Assembly: GCF_003369915.1 (NCBI RefSeq)
Contig: NC_046674.1
Location: 13,826,001 to 13,890,000, forward strand
Reading direction: 5' to 3'
Source: Drosophila miranda
Lineage: Eukaryota; Arthropoda; Insecta; Diptera; Drosophilidae
DNA length: 64,000 nucleotides
Part shown: positions 1 through 9,194 of the stretch, in pieces
How the letters are laid out: each line of letters starts with the position of its first letter
How positions within the stretch are numbered: the first letter of the stretch is position 1
The notes under the pieces: model-generated
Database searches by the model: none
What the model was told of the DNA's origin: nothing
The model's input: only the letters and a program-made list of their open reading frames with translations
Made by a program: the position numbers and the translations under genes

Positions 1-2894
1 CTACAAAAAATTTTAACATTTCTAAAAGAAACGAGCAAATATACGTAGTTGGTTGGTTGGGCGTTGAACAACTTTGCGCAATCCATAATTTTTCCCATTG
101 ACACTTGCAGTTTTTGAAGTGGTGGGTGGGGGGCACAGGGAAAGGGAAGTCCAACCCGTTCACCCTTTGCGAAATACAGCAGCAGCCAAGGAAATGGCGC
201 AAATTTCGCCACCAAATTGAAAAGTTCTTGAGCATTCCGTGCCACTTCCTCCATTGATGGTGGCTGTGGCTTTCGGTTTATACGTACTCGTATTTTATGA
301 TTTTTCCTTTTTACCACGATTCCGATTCTCGGCTGGGCAAATTGAAAGTTTTTCGCCAACAATTTTTGTTTTGCGGCCACTCGAGCGTTTGGCATTTCTG
401 CATGCGGAACTATAAACTATTTCCATAGAGCTCTTACCGCTGCCTCCTGTTCCTGCTCCGGCTCCTGCTCGTGGCTATAGCAATAGCAAATTGCTCAAAA
501 GTCCAAAGTCGTTGAGTCGGACAATAAATTTGTAAGGAGTTGTTCCTCTAGTTTACTCGCTGTAATTGGGGCACAACAAGCGGTTTCCTTCCGAATCTTT
601 GGCTTCGATTAAAGGCCAGAACGTAGCCGATTTCAGTGGCTTTCAGAAACGAATTTGATAAGACATTGGAGGGGTTAAAGCCGCTTAACATTAGGAAAGG
701 AGATGGGGCCACCGAGTGATTGATGATTCAGTCAGCACCAAGAAAGTATTGACAGCGATGGATACAAAATACATTGTGGATAAAGGGAAGATATTTAAGA
801 TGGTTTTTGGATGCTCTTTTGTGGGGATTTCAAGAGATGTGGGTGCCTAAAGCCATCTGCTGCCATCACACAGTGTTATATATTAAAATCTTGGATTGAG
901 CTGAAGTATTCTAGCATCACACCCTAGTGAGTTTACCCCTCACTGAAAGCATGTTTTTGGAACCCGTACCGAAACACGACAAACACGCAGCGGGCATAAA
1001 AGTCAAACTCGAATCGATCAACATTTTTGTAGCATTTTTCACAGATGATGGTGATGATGATGATGAGGAGCCCCCATGGTTAGGCAGCTTCCGTAAACAG
1101 CGCCACATGCCACGGAATAAGCTTCCTACTTCTGGACTCTTTGGCCATAAAAACGCTTGAAATATGCTGCTCTCATATACATATTGGATATATGGATGGA
1201 GGCGCTATGGTTCTATATGACCTGCTTTTGGGCGTGTCATTCACATGAGAATGAGACGGAAACACAAAACGTCCCGGACGTCCAAGGTCGAGTAAATAAC
1301 TAGCCAGTGGGTAGCCACCACTGTCTCCAGTCTCAGCTCTCATCCCAGTGGCTGGAACTGGCCTGGTCTCGGGCTGGTCATCAATTATATCAAGTGGGAG
1401 CCACCGCCGCTGGCTGCTGTCCGGTACAAATTGAAGGCGTAAATTAGCCCCCACCCCGGCAAGTGTCAGAGGACCTCAGCTCGAGTGGTAGCCACTCCTC
1501 AGGACCGCTCTCTCACTCACCGTGGGTGTCAATTGTGCTTATTGAAAAATATGGCACGCTGCAGGGTCTAGTAATAGGCTTTAAAGACACCCAGCACGGG
1601 GCGTCTTTAAGTTGGCCAATTTCCGTCAAGGCTAAGCCGTAAAAGCCAACCCGCTATCCAGAAATCGCTTCTCGTCTCGAATTTCAACGCATCCTAAGAT
1701 AGCATCTTAATTACCCATCCACACACGACCAACCACCCACCCACAGCCACATCAACACACAGACACACAGTGAGAGGCGCAGTGATAGACACAGGAGAAG
1801 GAAGAGACTGGAAGGAATGTCAATGACCTGGTCGGGATAACTCGGCAATGGTCAGCTCCACAATATTACCAACGCAAACTGCTGTGGGCGCTCACTTTTG
1901 GTTTTTGTACGCAGGCCACCCATCAATGGGTATGTATGCTAGATGAGGGGTATTTCATCTTCATGGAGTGGTGTGTAACCTACATATTTGTTTGTCGATT
2001 CGAAGGATTACTTGATGTTTTCTGTCGAGGAATCTACAATTTTGATATGTACATCTCTTTACGGAGTTTATTGACGATCTTCAGGGTATAACTGATTCGT
2101 TTCACAGTTGGCCTGCCCCAATCCTGTTTCTTTTTCGTTCTTTGCTTTTTTAAGGCGACAAAACAATAACAATTTCCTGTTAACGTAAACTTTTTGGGCT
2201 CACACTTCCGCTTCCTCTCGGACATTGTTGCCGTTACCCGAAGCAGCAGGGGCACATTAATTACACAAAGCACACACCAGGAGGGAAATACAGAGAGAGA
2301 TAGAGACAGAGAAGAGGGAAAGACTCACCTGAAAATGAACCAGGACAAACCTGGGCAAACATTTGTGGACATTAGTCGCCTACATTTGGGCTCAGCCGCA
2401 GCAGGGTGTCCGGTACTTCGTCCATTCCCATCCCCTTCCTATCCGGGCCCTCCCCTCCACTCAACGGAGTGTAATTTGAGTTTGTGGCTCTTGCCCCGCT
2501 TTTATTTATGTTTATTCTGTGTGGCCATAGTTATTTATGCCTCCTCATCTGCTCCATTCCTCTCGACTTTCTCTGGTATTCTTTCTTTTGGCACCCTTGG
2601 GCTATTTTTCCTTCATTTTTTCTGACGACTGACGAGCATTTCATTTGCTGGCCATAATGGTGCGTTAAGGGCCTTGGTCAGGGACCACGAAGATTTGTCA
2701 ACATTTTGCAACGGTTTCTGAAAAAAGCGGCACGTGTTTCCCTCTTTTAAGAAGCCCTTCCCGAAGGTGTTTTCCATTTGAGATTGGTGCGATAAACTTT
2801 TCCCTTAGGTTTCCTTAGATTACGCAATCAAATTATTACAATTGAAAGATATATAACAGAGAGAGAGAGAGAGAGAGAGTGAAAGAAAGAAAGC
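1..2894. other. Gene-free stretch
   Basis: No coding region is supported here. The longest open frames (for example plus 2194-2625) are low-complexity, lack a family signature and sit in sequence rich in short repeats. There is a GATGAT run near 1046-1066 and a CCACCCA-rich stretch near 1730-1745. It may be regulatory, but nothing in the sequence alone shows this. Confidence 0.5.
2858..2879. repeat. (GA)n microsatellite
   Basis: About 11 perfect GA units lie just left of the large palindromic element. GA runs of this kind can bind GAGA factor in flies, but no promoter is visible beside it. Confidence 0.9.
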
Positions 2895-3000
2895 ACTTAA
2901 AGCCTTTCGCCGATCTGGCTCTATTTTCCCAAGATCTGTCGATCTGGGTGTGGCATTGTTGTGATCGGGATCATCCGATTGACCGAAATTAAAGCTCATT
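2895..3000 (+). repeat. Outer diverged copy of the 320-bp unit (left)
   Basis: The sequence follows the unit's order: CCGATCTGGCTCTATTT, then a GTGTGGCAT core, then GATCATCCGATTGACC, matching the array unit's CCGATCTGGCCCTATTT, GCGTGGCAT and GTCCTGCCAACCGATTGGC. It is shortened and clearly older than the central copies. Confidence 0.6.
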
Positions 3001-3057
3001 ACATATATGTTTCTCATTTAAATACATTTTATTCTTTTACTTTTATGGTCCTGCCCC

Positions 3058-3350
3058 AGTTGGAGTCCCGTTGAGCCTGGCAATCCGGTGCCATCGCTCC
3101 ATGGTCCAGAATGTGGTAAGTGTCTTCAAAGACTGCCTCTCCTACCCATCAAAAAAATTCTATTCCAATTCAGAGCCAATACTACTTCGTGTGCGAATGC
3201 ATCTGCGCGGCTAACATGAAGATCTCGGCCAGTAGCGCCCAGAGAGCTCTGCAGTCCTATGCAATTTGCGTCGCAGTCGATCAAGGATGTTTTTTCCAAT
3301 CACGAGAAGGCGTGGCACGCCTAAGCTTGCATAAGGAACAACAAGGATAA
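3058..3350 (+). pseudogene. Possible two-exon gene fragment in the left arm
   Basis: An exon-like stretch ends at 3115 in front of a consensus GTAAGT donor. A 58-bp intron runs from 3116 to 3173 and ends in a pyrimidine-containing CAG acceptor. The next exon (3174-3350) is open in phase 0 and ends KEQQG-stop. The right arm has the same donor, the same 58-bp intron length and the same final five residues, with a silent CAA/CAG change in one of them. The middle of the two exons differs in frame, so at least one copy is broken. I do not recognise the protein. It could be a captured host gene piece or the remains of an element gene. Confidence 0.35.
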
Positions 3351-3765
3351 TGCACTTTTAGCAAAGGGAAATGCTTTGTGTTTATTGTAACACATGCTCA
3401 CATACCTATATGTACCTATGAACTTACATAATTATACATATACATATATAATTACATCAATGTATAATATATTTCTAAAAAACGAAATAAAGTTGGTATA
3501 TAAATGAAGTATGCAATTTTATATAAAATTTATAAAATGTGAAGTATTTCTTTGGGATAGTCAATGGGGCCTGAAATACAATACATGGCACAATACATAG
3601 TGGAGTTATGGCCATAAAACAATAAACTAGTGCCTGTTCCTTATTATCCTTAATGTCAATCTGGGCTCTAACGATCTGGGATATTCTCGCGATCACGAGA
3701 AGTAGTGGCACACCTTTATAGCACTTGAAATAGCGAAGGAAACGTAAACTTAATGATGTAACCTA
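3058..3765 (+). repeat. Left arm of the palindrome
   Basis: Reads as the reverse complement of 5642-6360. Shared landmarks are the GAGTCCCGTTG block at 3063, the CTCTCCTACCCATC block at 3138, TAATGCACTTTTAGCAAAGG at 3349 and the CGATCTGGGATATTCTCGCG block near 3670. The middle is very AT-rich. It carries a possible two-exon gene fragment, annotated separately. Confidence 0.8.
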
Positions 3766-3820
3766 ATGATGGTTCTGCCAAAAATCGGACTCTTTTTCGT
3801 AGTCCTCGCGATCCTGGGAC

Positions 3821-5640
3821 AGTAAGTCCTTTGCCGATCTGGCCCTATTTAGCCGAGATATAGCCTTCCGAAAAGTTGGATTTACATATCCTTCAAAAAC
3901 TGTTTTTTTTCTGCAAGCTATATCTCTGCTAAACGGCAGCCGATCGAGTCGTGGCATGTCATTTCGTGATGGGAAGGGTCCTGCCAACCGATTGGCACCA
4001 GAAAAAAGGATATCCATTCCATCACGATTTTCGCAAAAAATCATGATGGTTACATCATTAAATTTGCTAAAAATTGGACTCATTTTCGTAGTCCAGATTT
4101 TGATGCTGATGGACAGGCAGGATCCTCGCGATCCTTGGACAGTTAGTCCTTTGCCGATCTGGCCCTATTTAGCCGAGATATAGCCTTCCGAAAAGTTGGA
4201 TTTACACATCCTTCAAAAACTGTTTTTTTTCTGCAAGCTATATCTCTGCTAAACGGCAGCCGATCGAGTCGTGGCATGTCATTTCGTGATGGGAAGGGTC
4301 CTGCCAACCGATTGGCACCAGAAAAAAGGATATCCATTCCATCACGATTTTCGCAAAAAATCATGATGGTTACATCATTAAATTTGCTAAAAATTGGACT
4401 CATTTTCGTAGTCCAGATTTTGATGCTGATGGACAGGCAGGATCCTCGCGATCCTTGGACAGTTAGTCCTTTGCCGATCTGGCCCTATTTAGCCGAGATA
4501 TAGCCTTCCGAAAAGTTGGATTTACACATCCTTCAAAAACTGTTTTTTTTCTGCAAGCTATATCTCTGCTAAACGGCAGCCGATCGAGGCGTGGCATGTC
4601 ATTTCGTGATGGGGAGGGTCCTGCCAACCGATTGGCACCAGAAAAAAGGATATCCATTCCATCACGATTTTCGCAAAAAATCATGATGTTACATCATTAA
4701 ATTTGCTAAAAATTGGACTCATTTTCGTAGTCCAGATTTTGATGCTGATGGACAGGCAGGATCCTCGCGATCCTTGGACAGTTAGTCCTTTGCCGATCTG
4801 GCCCTATTTAGCCGAGATATAGCCTTCCGAAAAGTTGGATTTACACATCCTTCAAAAACTGGTTTTTTTCTGCAAGCTATATCTCTGCTAAACGGCAGCC
4901 GATCGGGGCGTGGCATGTCATTTCGTGACCGGGAGAGTCCTGCCAACCGATTGGCACCAGAAAAAAGGATATCCATTCCATCACGATTTTCGCAAAAAAT
5001 CATGATGGTTACATCATTAAATTTGCTAAAAATCGGACTCATTTTCGTAGTCCAGATTTTGATGCTGATGGACAGGCAGGATCCTCGCGATCCTTGGACA
5101 GTTAGTCCTTTGCCGATCTGGCCCTATTTAGCCGAGATATAGCCTTCCGAAAAGTTGGATTTACACATCCTTCAAAAACTGGTTTTTTTCTGCAAGCTAT
5201 ATCTCTGCTAAACGGCAGCCGATCGAGGCGTGGCATGTCATTTCGTGATGGGGAGGGTCCTGCCAACCGATTGGCACCAGAAAAAAGGATATCCATTCCA
5301 TCACGATTTTCGCAAAAAATCATGATGGTTACATCATTAAATTTGCTAAAAATTGGACTCATTTTCGTAGTCCAGATTTTGATGCTGATGGACAGGCAGG
5401 ATCCTCGCGATCCTTGGACAGTTAGTCCTTTGCCGATCTGGCCCTATTTAGCCGAGATATAGCCTTCCGAAAAGTTGGATTTACACATCCTTCAAAAACT
5501 GGTTTTTTTCTGCAAGCTATATCTCTGCTAAACGGCAGCCGATCGAGGCGTGGCATGTCATTTCGTGACCGGGAGAGTCCTGCCAACCGACTGGCACCAG
5601 AAAAAAGGATATCCATTCCATCACGATTTTCGCAAGAAAT
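3821..5640 (+). repeat. Tandem array of a 320-bp unit, about 5.7 copies
   Basis: The marker AGTTAGTCCT (AGTAAGTCCT in the first copy) recurs at 3821, 4141, 4461, 4780, 5100 and 5420, giving periods of 320, 320, 319, 320 and 320. Copies are nearly identical. Two variants of one segment (GATGGGGAGGGTC or GATGGGAAGGGTC, versus GACCGGGAGAGTC) occur in a mixed order, which suggests unequal exchange or conversion among units. Short open frames repeat on both strands with the same period; these are a by-product of the repeat and not counted as genes. Confidence 0.95.
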
Positions 5641-5641
5641 C

Positions 5642-6360
5642 ATCATTCAATGTACGTACCGCCGCTATTTCTCGTGCGATCAAGGTGTGCCACTACTTCT
5701 TGTGATCGCGAGAATATCCCAGATCGTTAGAACCCAGATTGTCATCAAGGATAATAAGGAACAGGCTCTAGTTTGTGGTTTAATGGCTATAACTCCGCTT
5801 TATAGTCTGATATATGCGCGCCACGCCTCCTCGTAGTCGGGCGAATGTCCCCGATTGTTTGAAATAAGGATATTTCAAACGCCATTTATTATCCCAAATA
5901 AATACTTTGCAGTTTTTTGATTTTTATATAAAATTGAATACTTTATTTATATGCCAGTTTCATTTAGATTTTTACAAATATATTATTTAATGATGTAACT
6001 ATTTATATGTTTAATTATGTAAGTTCATAGGTACGTATAGGCATGTGAGTATGTGTTACAATAATCTTATATATGTATGCATAATAATAACATAAAGCGT
6101 CTCCCTTTGCTAAAAGTGCATTATCCTTGCTGTTCCTTGCAAGCGGAGGCGTTCCACGCCTTCTCGGGATCGGAAAAAACATCCGGGACTGCAGAGCTCT
6201 CTGTGCATTCGCACACGAAGTAGTAGTGACTCTGAATTGGAATAGCATTTGTTAGATGGGTAGGAGAGGCAGCCTTTGAAGACACTTACCACATTCTGGA
6301 CAATGGAGCGATTGCACGGGATTGCCAGGTTCAACGGGACTCCATCTGAGGCGATGTTCC
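5642..6360 (-). repeat. Right arm of the palindrome
   Basis: Inverted copy of the left arm. Its inner end (from about 5676) mirrors the left arm's GATCACGAGAAGTAGTGGC block, and its outer end mirrors the GAGTCCCGTTG block. It lacks about 56 bp present in the left arm. Confidence 0.8.
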
Positions 6361-6433
6361 TACGTAAATTAAGTTCCTTTTTCGGATGCCATTCATTGGT
6401 AGGATCCTCCCGATCGCATGTCTACGTGCCACG
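6121..6433 (-). pseudogene. Possible two-exon gene fragment in the right arm
   Basis: On the minus strand an open stretch of about 47 codons (after a TAG at about 6432) reaches 6290. A GTAAGT donor follows, with a 58-bp intron (6289-6232). The second exon, 6231-6121, has 36 codons plus stop and begins SHYYFVCEC. No methionine is found in the first exon after the upstream stop, so the true start would lie in an earlier exon or is lost. This arm keeps a cleaner frame than the left one. The product is not recognised. Confidence 0.35.
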
Positions 6434-6450
6434 CTCCTATCGGATGCTGT
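6365..6450 (-). repeat. Outer diverged copy of the 320-bp unit (right, inverted)
   Basis: Its reverse complement aligns with the unit around GAGCGTGGCACGT, GATCGGGAGGATCCTACCAA and GAATGGCATCCGAAAAAGGA. It is in the opposite orientation to the central array and overlaps the first exon-like stretch of the right arm. Confidence 0.6.
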
Positions 6451-8270
6451 AAAAAAAGAGCAGTGTTTTTCAGTTACATAATATAAACATACATTTGTAT
6501 ATCTGTATACGAGTATGAGCTGAATATAAAATAATACAATATATATATAATATTTTATTAGTGGACAGGCTCAGCTTTTGCAAAAGTTTTTAACTTTCTT
6601 AAATTTGTTTGTTCTTTAAATTCTTTAAATTAAAATCAATTTTCAACAGGGAATATAATCTCACCGAATGATGTCTCCACAAAGAACAAAAAATAAGATG
6701 AAGGTGAGGTGAGGTCTCATTTTGACATGGCCGGAAAAGAAAAATATGCAAAAATAAATGGATATCCCCTATTGTCAATGGGCAGAAGAAAAGACCGTCC
6801 GAGAGCGTCCGAAGCCGACAGAACGAGAGCAACGACCAGCCCGGCTGATGGGCCATACTTTCCGGCTTGGCCATTAGTCATTATTGACACATTCTTTCCG
6901 CCTTTTCCTAGCCCCCAAAGCTGCCGCCCAAGGCTCAGAGTCGTTTTCGCATTTGCTCGATGTTTTTTTGTACTTGTTCGCTGGGTTGTGTTTATTTTGC
7001 ACAACAAATCGAAACGAAAGTCAGACGCTGTTCATGTCCGTGTAGCTCCTAAGTGATATTTCTGCTTCGGTTAACATATTGTTAACGTTTTTGTTTTTGT
7101 TTTTGTTTTTCCTCCTCATAGCTCTGGGGATATCCTTAGGCCTCGCAGGAGATGGGGTAGATGCGATTGATGGAAGGGAATGTGACATCAACTTTGAGAG
7201 ACGAAGCAATGCTTTATTCCCACTTTAAATTCCCTACGTAAATTCTGCAAAATTTTTCTATTCAGAAAATATTTCTCTAAGGAGAGTCCCTGGCTGCCAT
7301 TAGCACTGCTCCACAAATAAACCCTCAAACCACCATGAGGGGTACTCTAGCATTCCCCTTGTTTCGGATATTGGCGGCATGAGTCGGATGTGCACAGCGT
7401 CAGACTAAAAAAAAAAAATCAGCCTAAAGCCAACCCCGGACGCGAGCCGACATAGCCGACATAGCCGTTGGCTATGGCTACGGGACAGCGGGGGTACGGG
7501 ATACGGATACGGATACGGATAGACGTCCTGTCTGGATTACAGGTCAGTGATGTATGTTGTTAATTTGCCAAACAACAGAAAAGCAGCAACAGCCACAAAT
7601 GAGTGTCGAAATGAATGGACAGGGACAGAACCAGGAGGTGGAGGTAAAAACTTTTCTTTGGTTTTTCTTTGCGGTCAAACCTTTTGATGTTTAATTTACA
7701 GGCTGTATAGCAAACCGTGCAAGAAGAAGTGCTGTAAATGAAGCAAATCGGCTGTCTAAGATGCCACTTCTCGTAGATTACTCAAGTGGAAGGATATTAG
7801 CTGAATGAAAGTCCATATTTTGGGGCAGAACAAAGAGTGAGCGTACCTATGGAAGAGTGGGGAATGTAGGGAATGGGATACTGGTATTAAAGATGCCATA
7901 CAAAGAACTACAAAGATTGATAGCTGAAGAAAGCAAAGGGAAAGTAGAAGCAATCATGCCCGGAGAAAATCATGGACTCGAGATTTGGAGTCCTCACTAT
8001 CAGAAGCGTAATGGATGGAAGAAAATTTGAATTGACTTTGACCCGTATTCAAAATTGGCCACGAAAACACCGCCCATACCATAACCCAAGCCATGAGTCC
8101 CCCCCTTGAGAGTTGATGGTTGATTCGAGCTATTAATCTTTATGTTTCCATATACATATGTATGTCTGAATGCGTGGACTGTCGTATAATATCAAAATAG
8201 TATTGTTCCAGCCAAACAGCGCCAAGTGCCAAGCGCCCACTGGCCCGGACTCCGCTCCGCTCCGGCGCAC
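6451..8270. other. Gene-free stretch
   Basis: No supported gene. Simple-sequence pieces include a (GTTTTT)n run near 7088-7110 and ATACGG repeats near 7500-7520. The overlapping open frames around 6700-7050 on both strands are shadows of each other without a family match. Confidence 0.5.
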
Positions 8271-9014
8271 TTAGACCACGTCCTTTTTGCTGGGCAACTG
8301 CACCCCCTTGCCCTGCCAGAGCGAATTGTGTATTGTGAAGGCGTCGATGGTGACGGTCAGATGCTTGGTGTGCACTTCCGAGAAACACTTGCGTTCTGAG
8401 ATGTATTTGAAGAACTTGTCGAGCATGGCACCGTCCACTTGACGGGGTCCGGTGCCGTACAGCTTGGTCTGTACTCGATCACCCGACTCGGGCATGTAGC
8501 TGTAGAGGGCGCGAAACTGGCAGCCCACATCGCGGAACAGTACTAGGAAGTGTGCCGCCTCGGAGCGTGCTATCTTCTCGATCACTTTCTGTTTGGCCTT
8601 ACTGTTGACGGGGCCCGGAAGGATGCAGTATTCGACGGCATTCAGTATATTGCCGCGATTGGATTTGGCCGTTGGTTGCTTGTAAAGTTTCGAGCTGGTT
8701 GGATTCGAGCTGGAGCTGGAGCTGGAGCCCTTCTTGCCCCACCTGGCAAGCATACATTGAACACACAGATCGGGCCGATCCAGGGTTTTACCCTCTCGGT
8801 CGGCTTCGGCGATGGCTTTCTTAAGTCTGTGCTGCTTCAATAAGGCCGCACGTCGCCCCATCTGATCCTCCTTTTTGCGTGCTCGCTCCTGCGCCTTCTC
8901 CCGCTCCTTTTCCCGCTTCAGCGAGGCCTCGATTTCCTTGCTCGCCTTGGCTGCCGCCTGCTGCTGACGGCGCTGCAGATACAGCAAATGCTGCTTCTGT
9001 TTTCGCCGCTCCAT
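8271..9014 (-). CDS. Patronin/CAMSAP-like protein with coiled coil and CKK domain only
   Basis: An intronless 247-residue ORF. Residues 1-80 are charged and helical (MERRKQKQ start, many R/K/E/Q), as in the last coiled coil of CAMSAP proteins. A serine run follows (about 97-103). Residues 109-244 are a complete CKK domain, the microtubule minus-end binding module, with KSNRGNILNAVEY, FLVLFRDVGCQFRALYSY, KLYGTGP and IDAFTIHNSLWQGK. Full-length Patronin also has an N-terminal calponin-homology domain and long middle region, absent here. The frame stays open 60 codons upstream, but those codons do not look like Patronin, so I place the start at the Met where similarity begins. Lack of introns and partial content suggest a retrocopy or partial duplicate. 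With no stop or frameshift, it may still be functional. Expression is unproven, and no clear promoter or poly(A) signal was seen. Confidence 0.8.
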   Translation of the reverse strand: MERRKQKQHLLYLQRRQQQAAAKASKEIEASLKREKEREKAQERARKKEDQMGRRAALLKQHRLKKAIAEADREGKTLDRPDLCVQCMLARWGKKGSSSSSSSNPTSSKLYKQPTAKSNRGNILNAVEYCILPGPVNSKAKQKVIEKIARSEAAHFLVLFRDVGCQFRALYSYMPESGDRVQTKLYGTGPRQVDGAMLDKFFKYISERKCFSEVHTKHLTVTIDAFTIHNSLWQGKGVQLPSKKDVV

Positions 9015-9194
9015 TTCAACCACAGAACAGACTCCACTTCGGGTGTGTGGGGTGTAGAGTGGTGGATCGGATTGAGCTATATAAAAATACATGTACCTAA
9101 AATGATTTTCAACTATTTTCCAACCAACTATTTTATTTTTAGTGTTGTTCTCAGCAGCTCTGAGCCGAGAGTAACTATTTTCCGTAAACGGCAT

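Larger units (their letters stand above)
2895..6450. mobile_element. Large palindromic (foldback-like) repeat element
   Basis: The element is symmetrical. A diverged repeat unit lies at each outer edge (2895-3000 forward, 6365-6450 reverse). Next come two arms of about 0.7 kb that are reverse complements of each other (about 3058-3765 and 5642-6360). In the centre is a head-to-tail array of a 320-bp unit (3821-5640). Long inverted arms plus internal tandem units are typical of foldback-type DNA transposons such as FB or Galileo; that family link is an inference, and no transposase was recognised. The arms differ by substitutions and indels, including a roughly 56-bp segment present only in the left arm, so the element is not brand new. 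Nothing clear marks a target-site duplication. Confidence 0.75.

Noticed and set aside
2194..2625. 143-codon plus-strand open frame with hydrophobic C-terminus
   Set aside because: Composition follows CT-rich DNA, there is no TATA box or conserved motif, and codon use looks random.
3763..5836. Repeated 73-106-codon frames on both strands
   Set aside because: They recur with the 320-bp unit on both strands and lack any domain; judged a by-product of the tandem repeat rather than a repeat protein.
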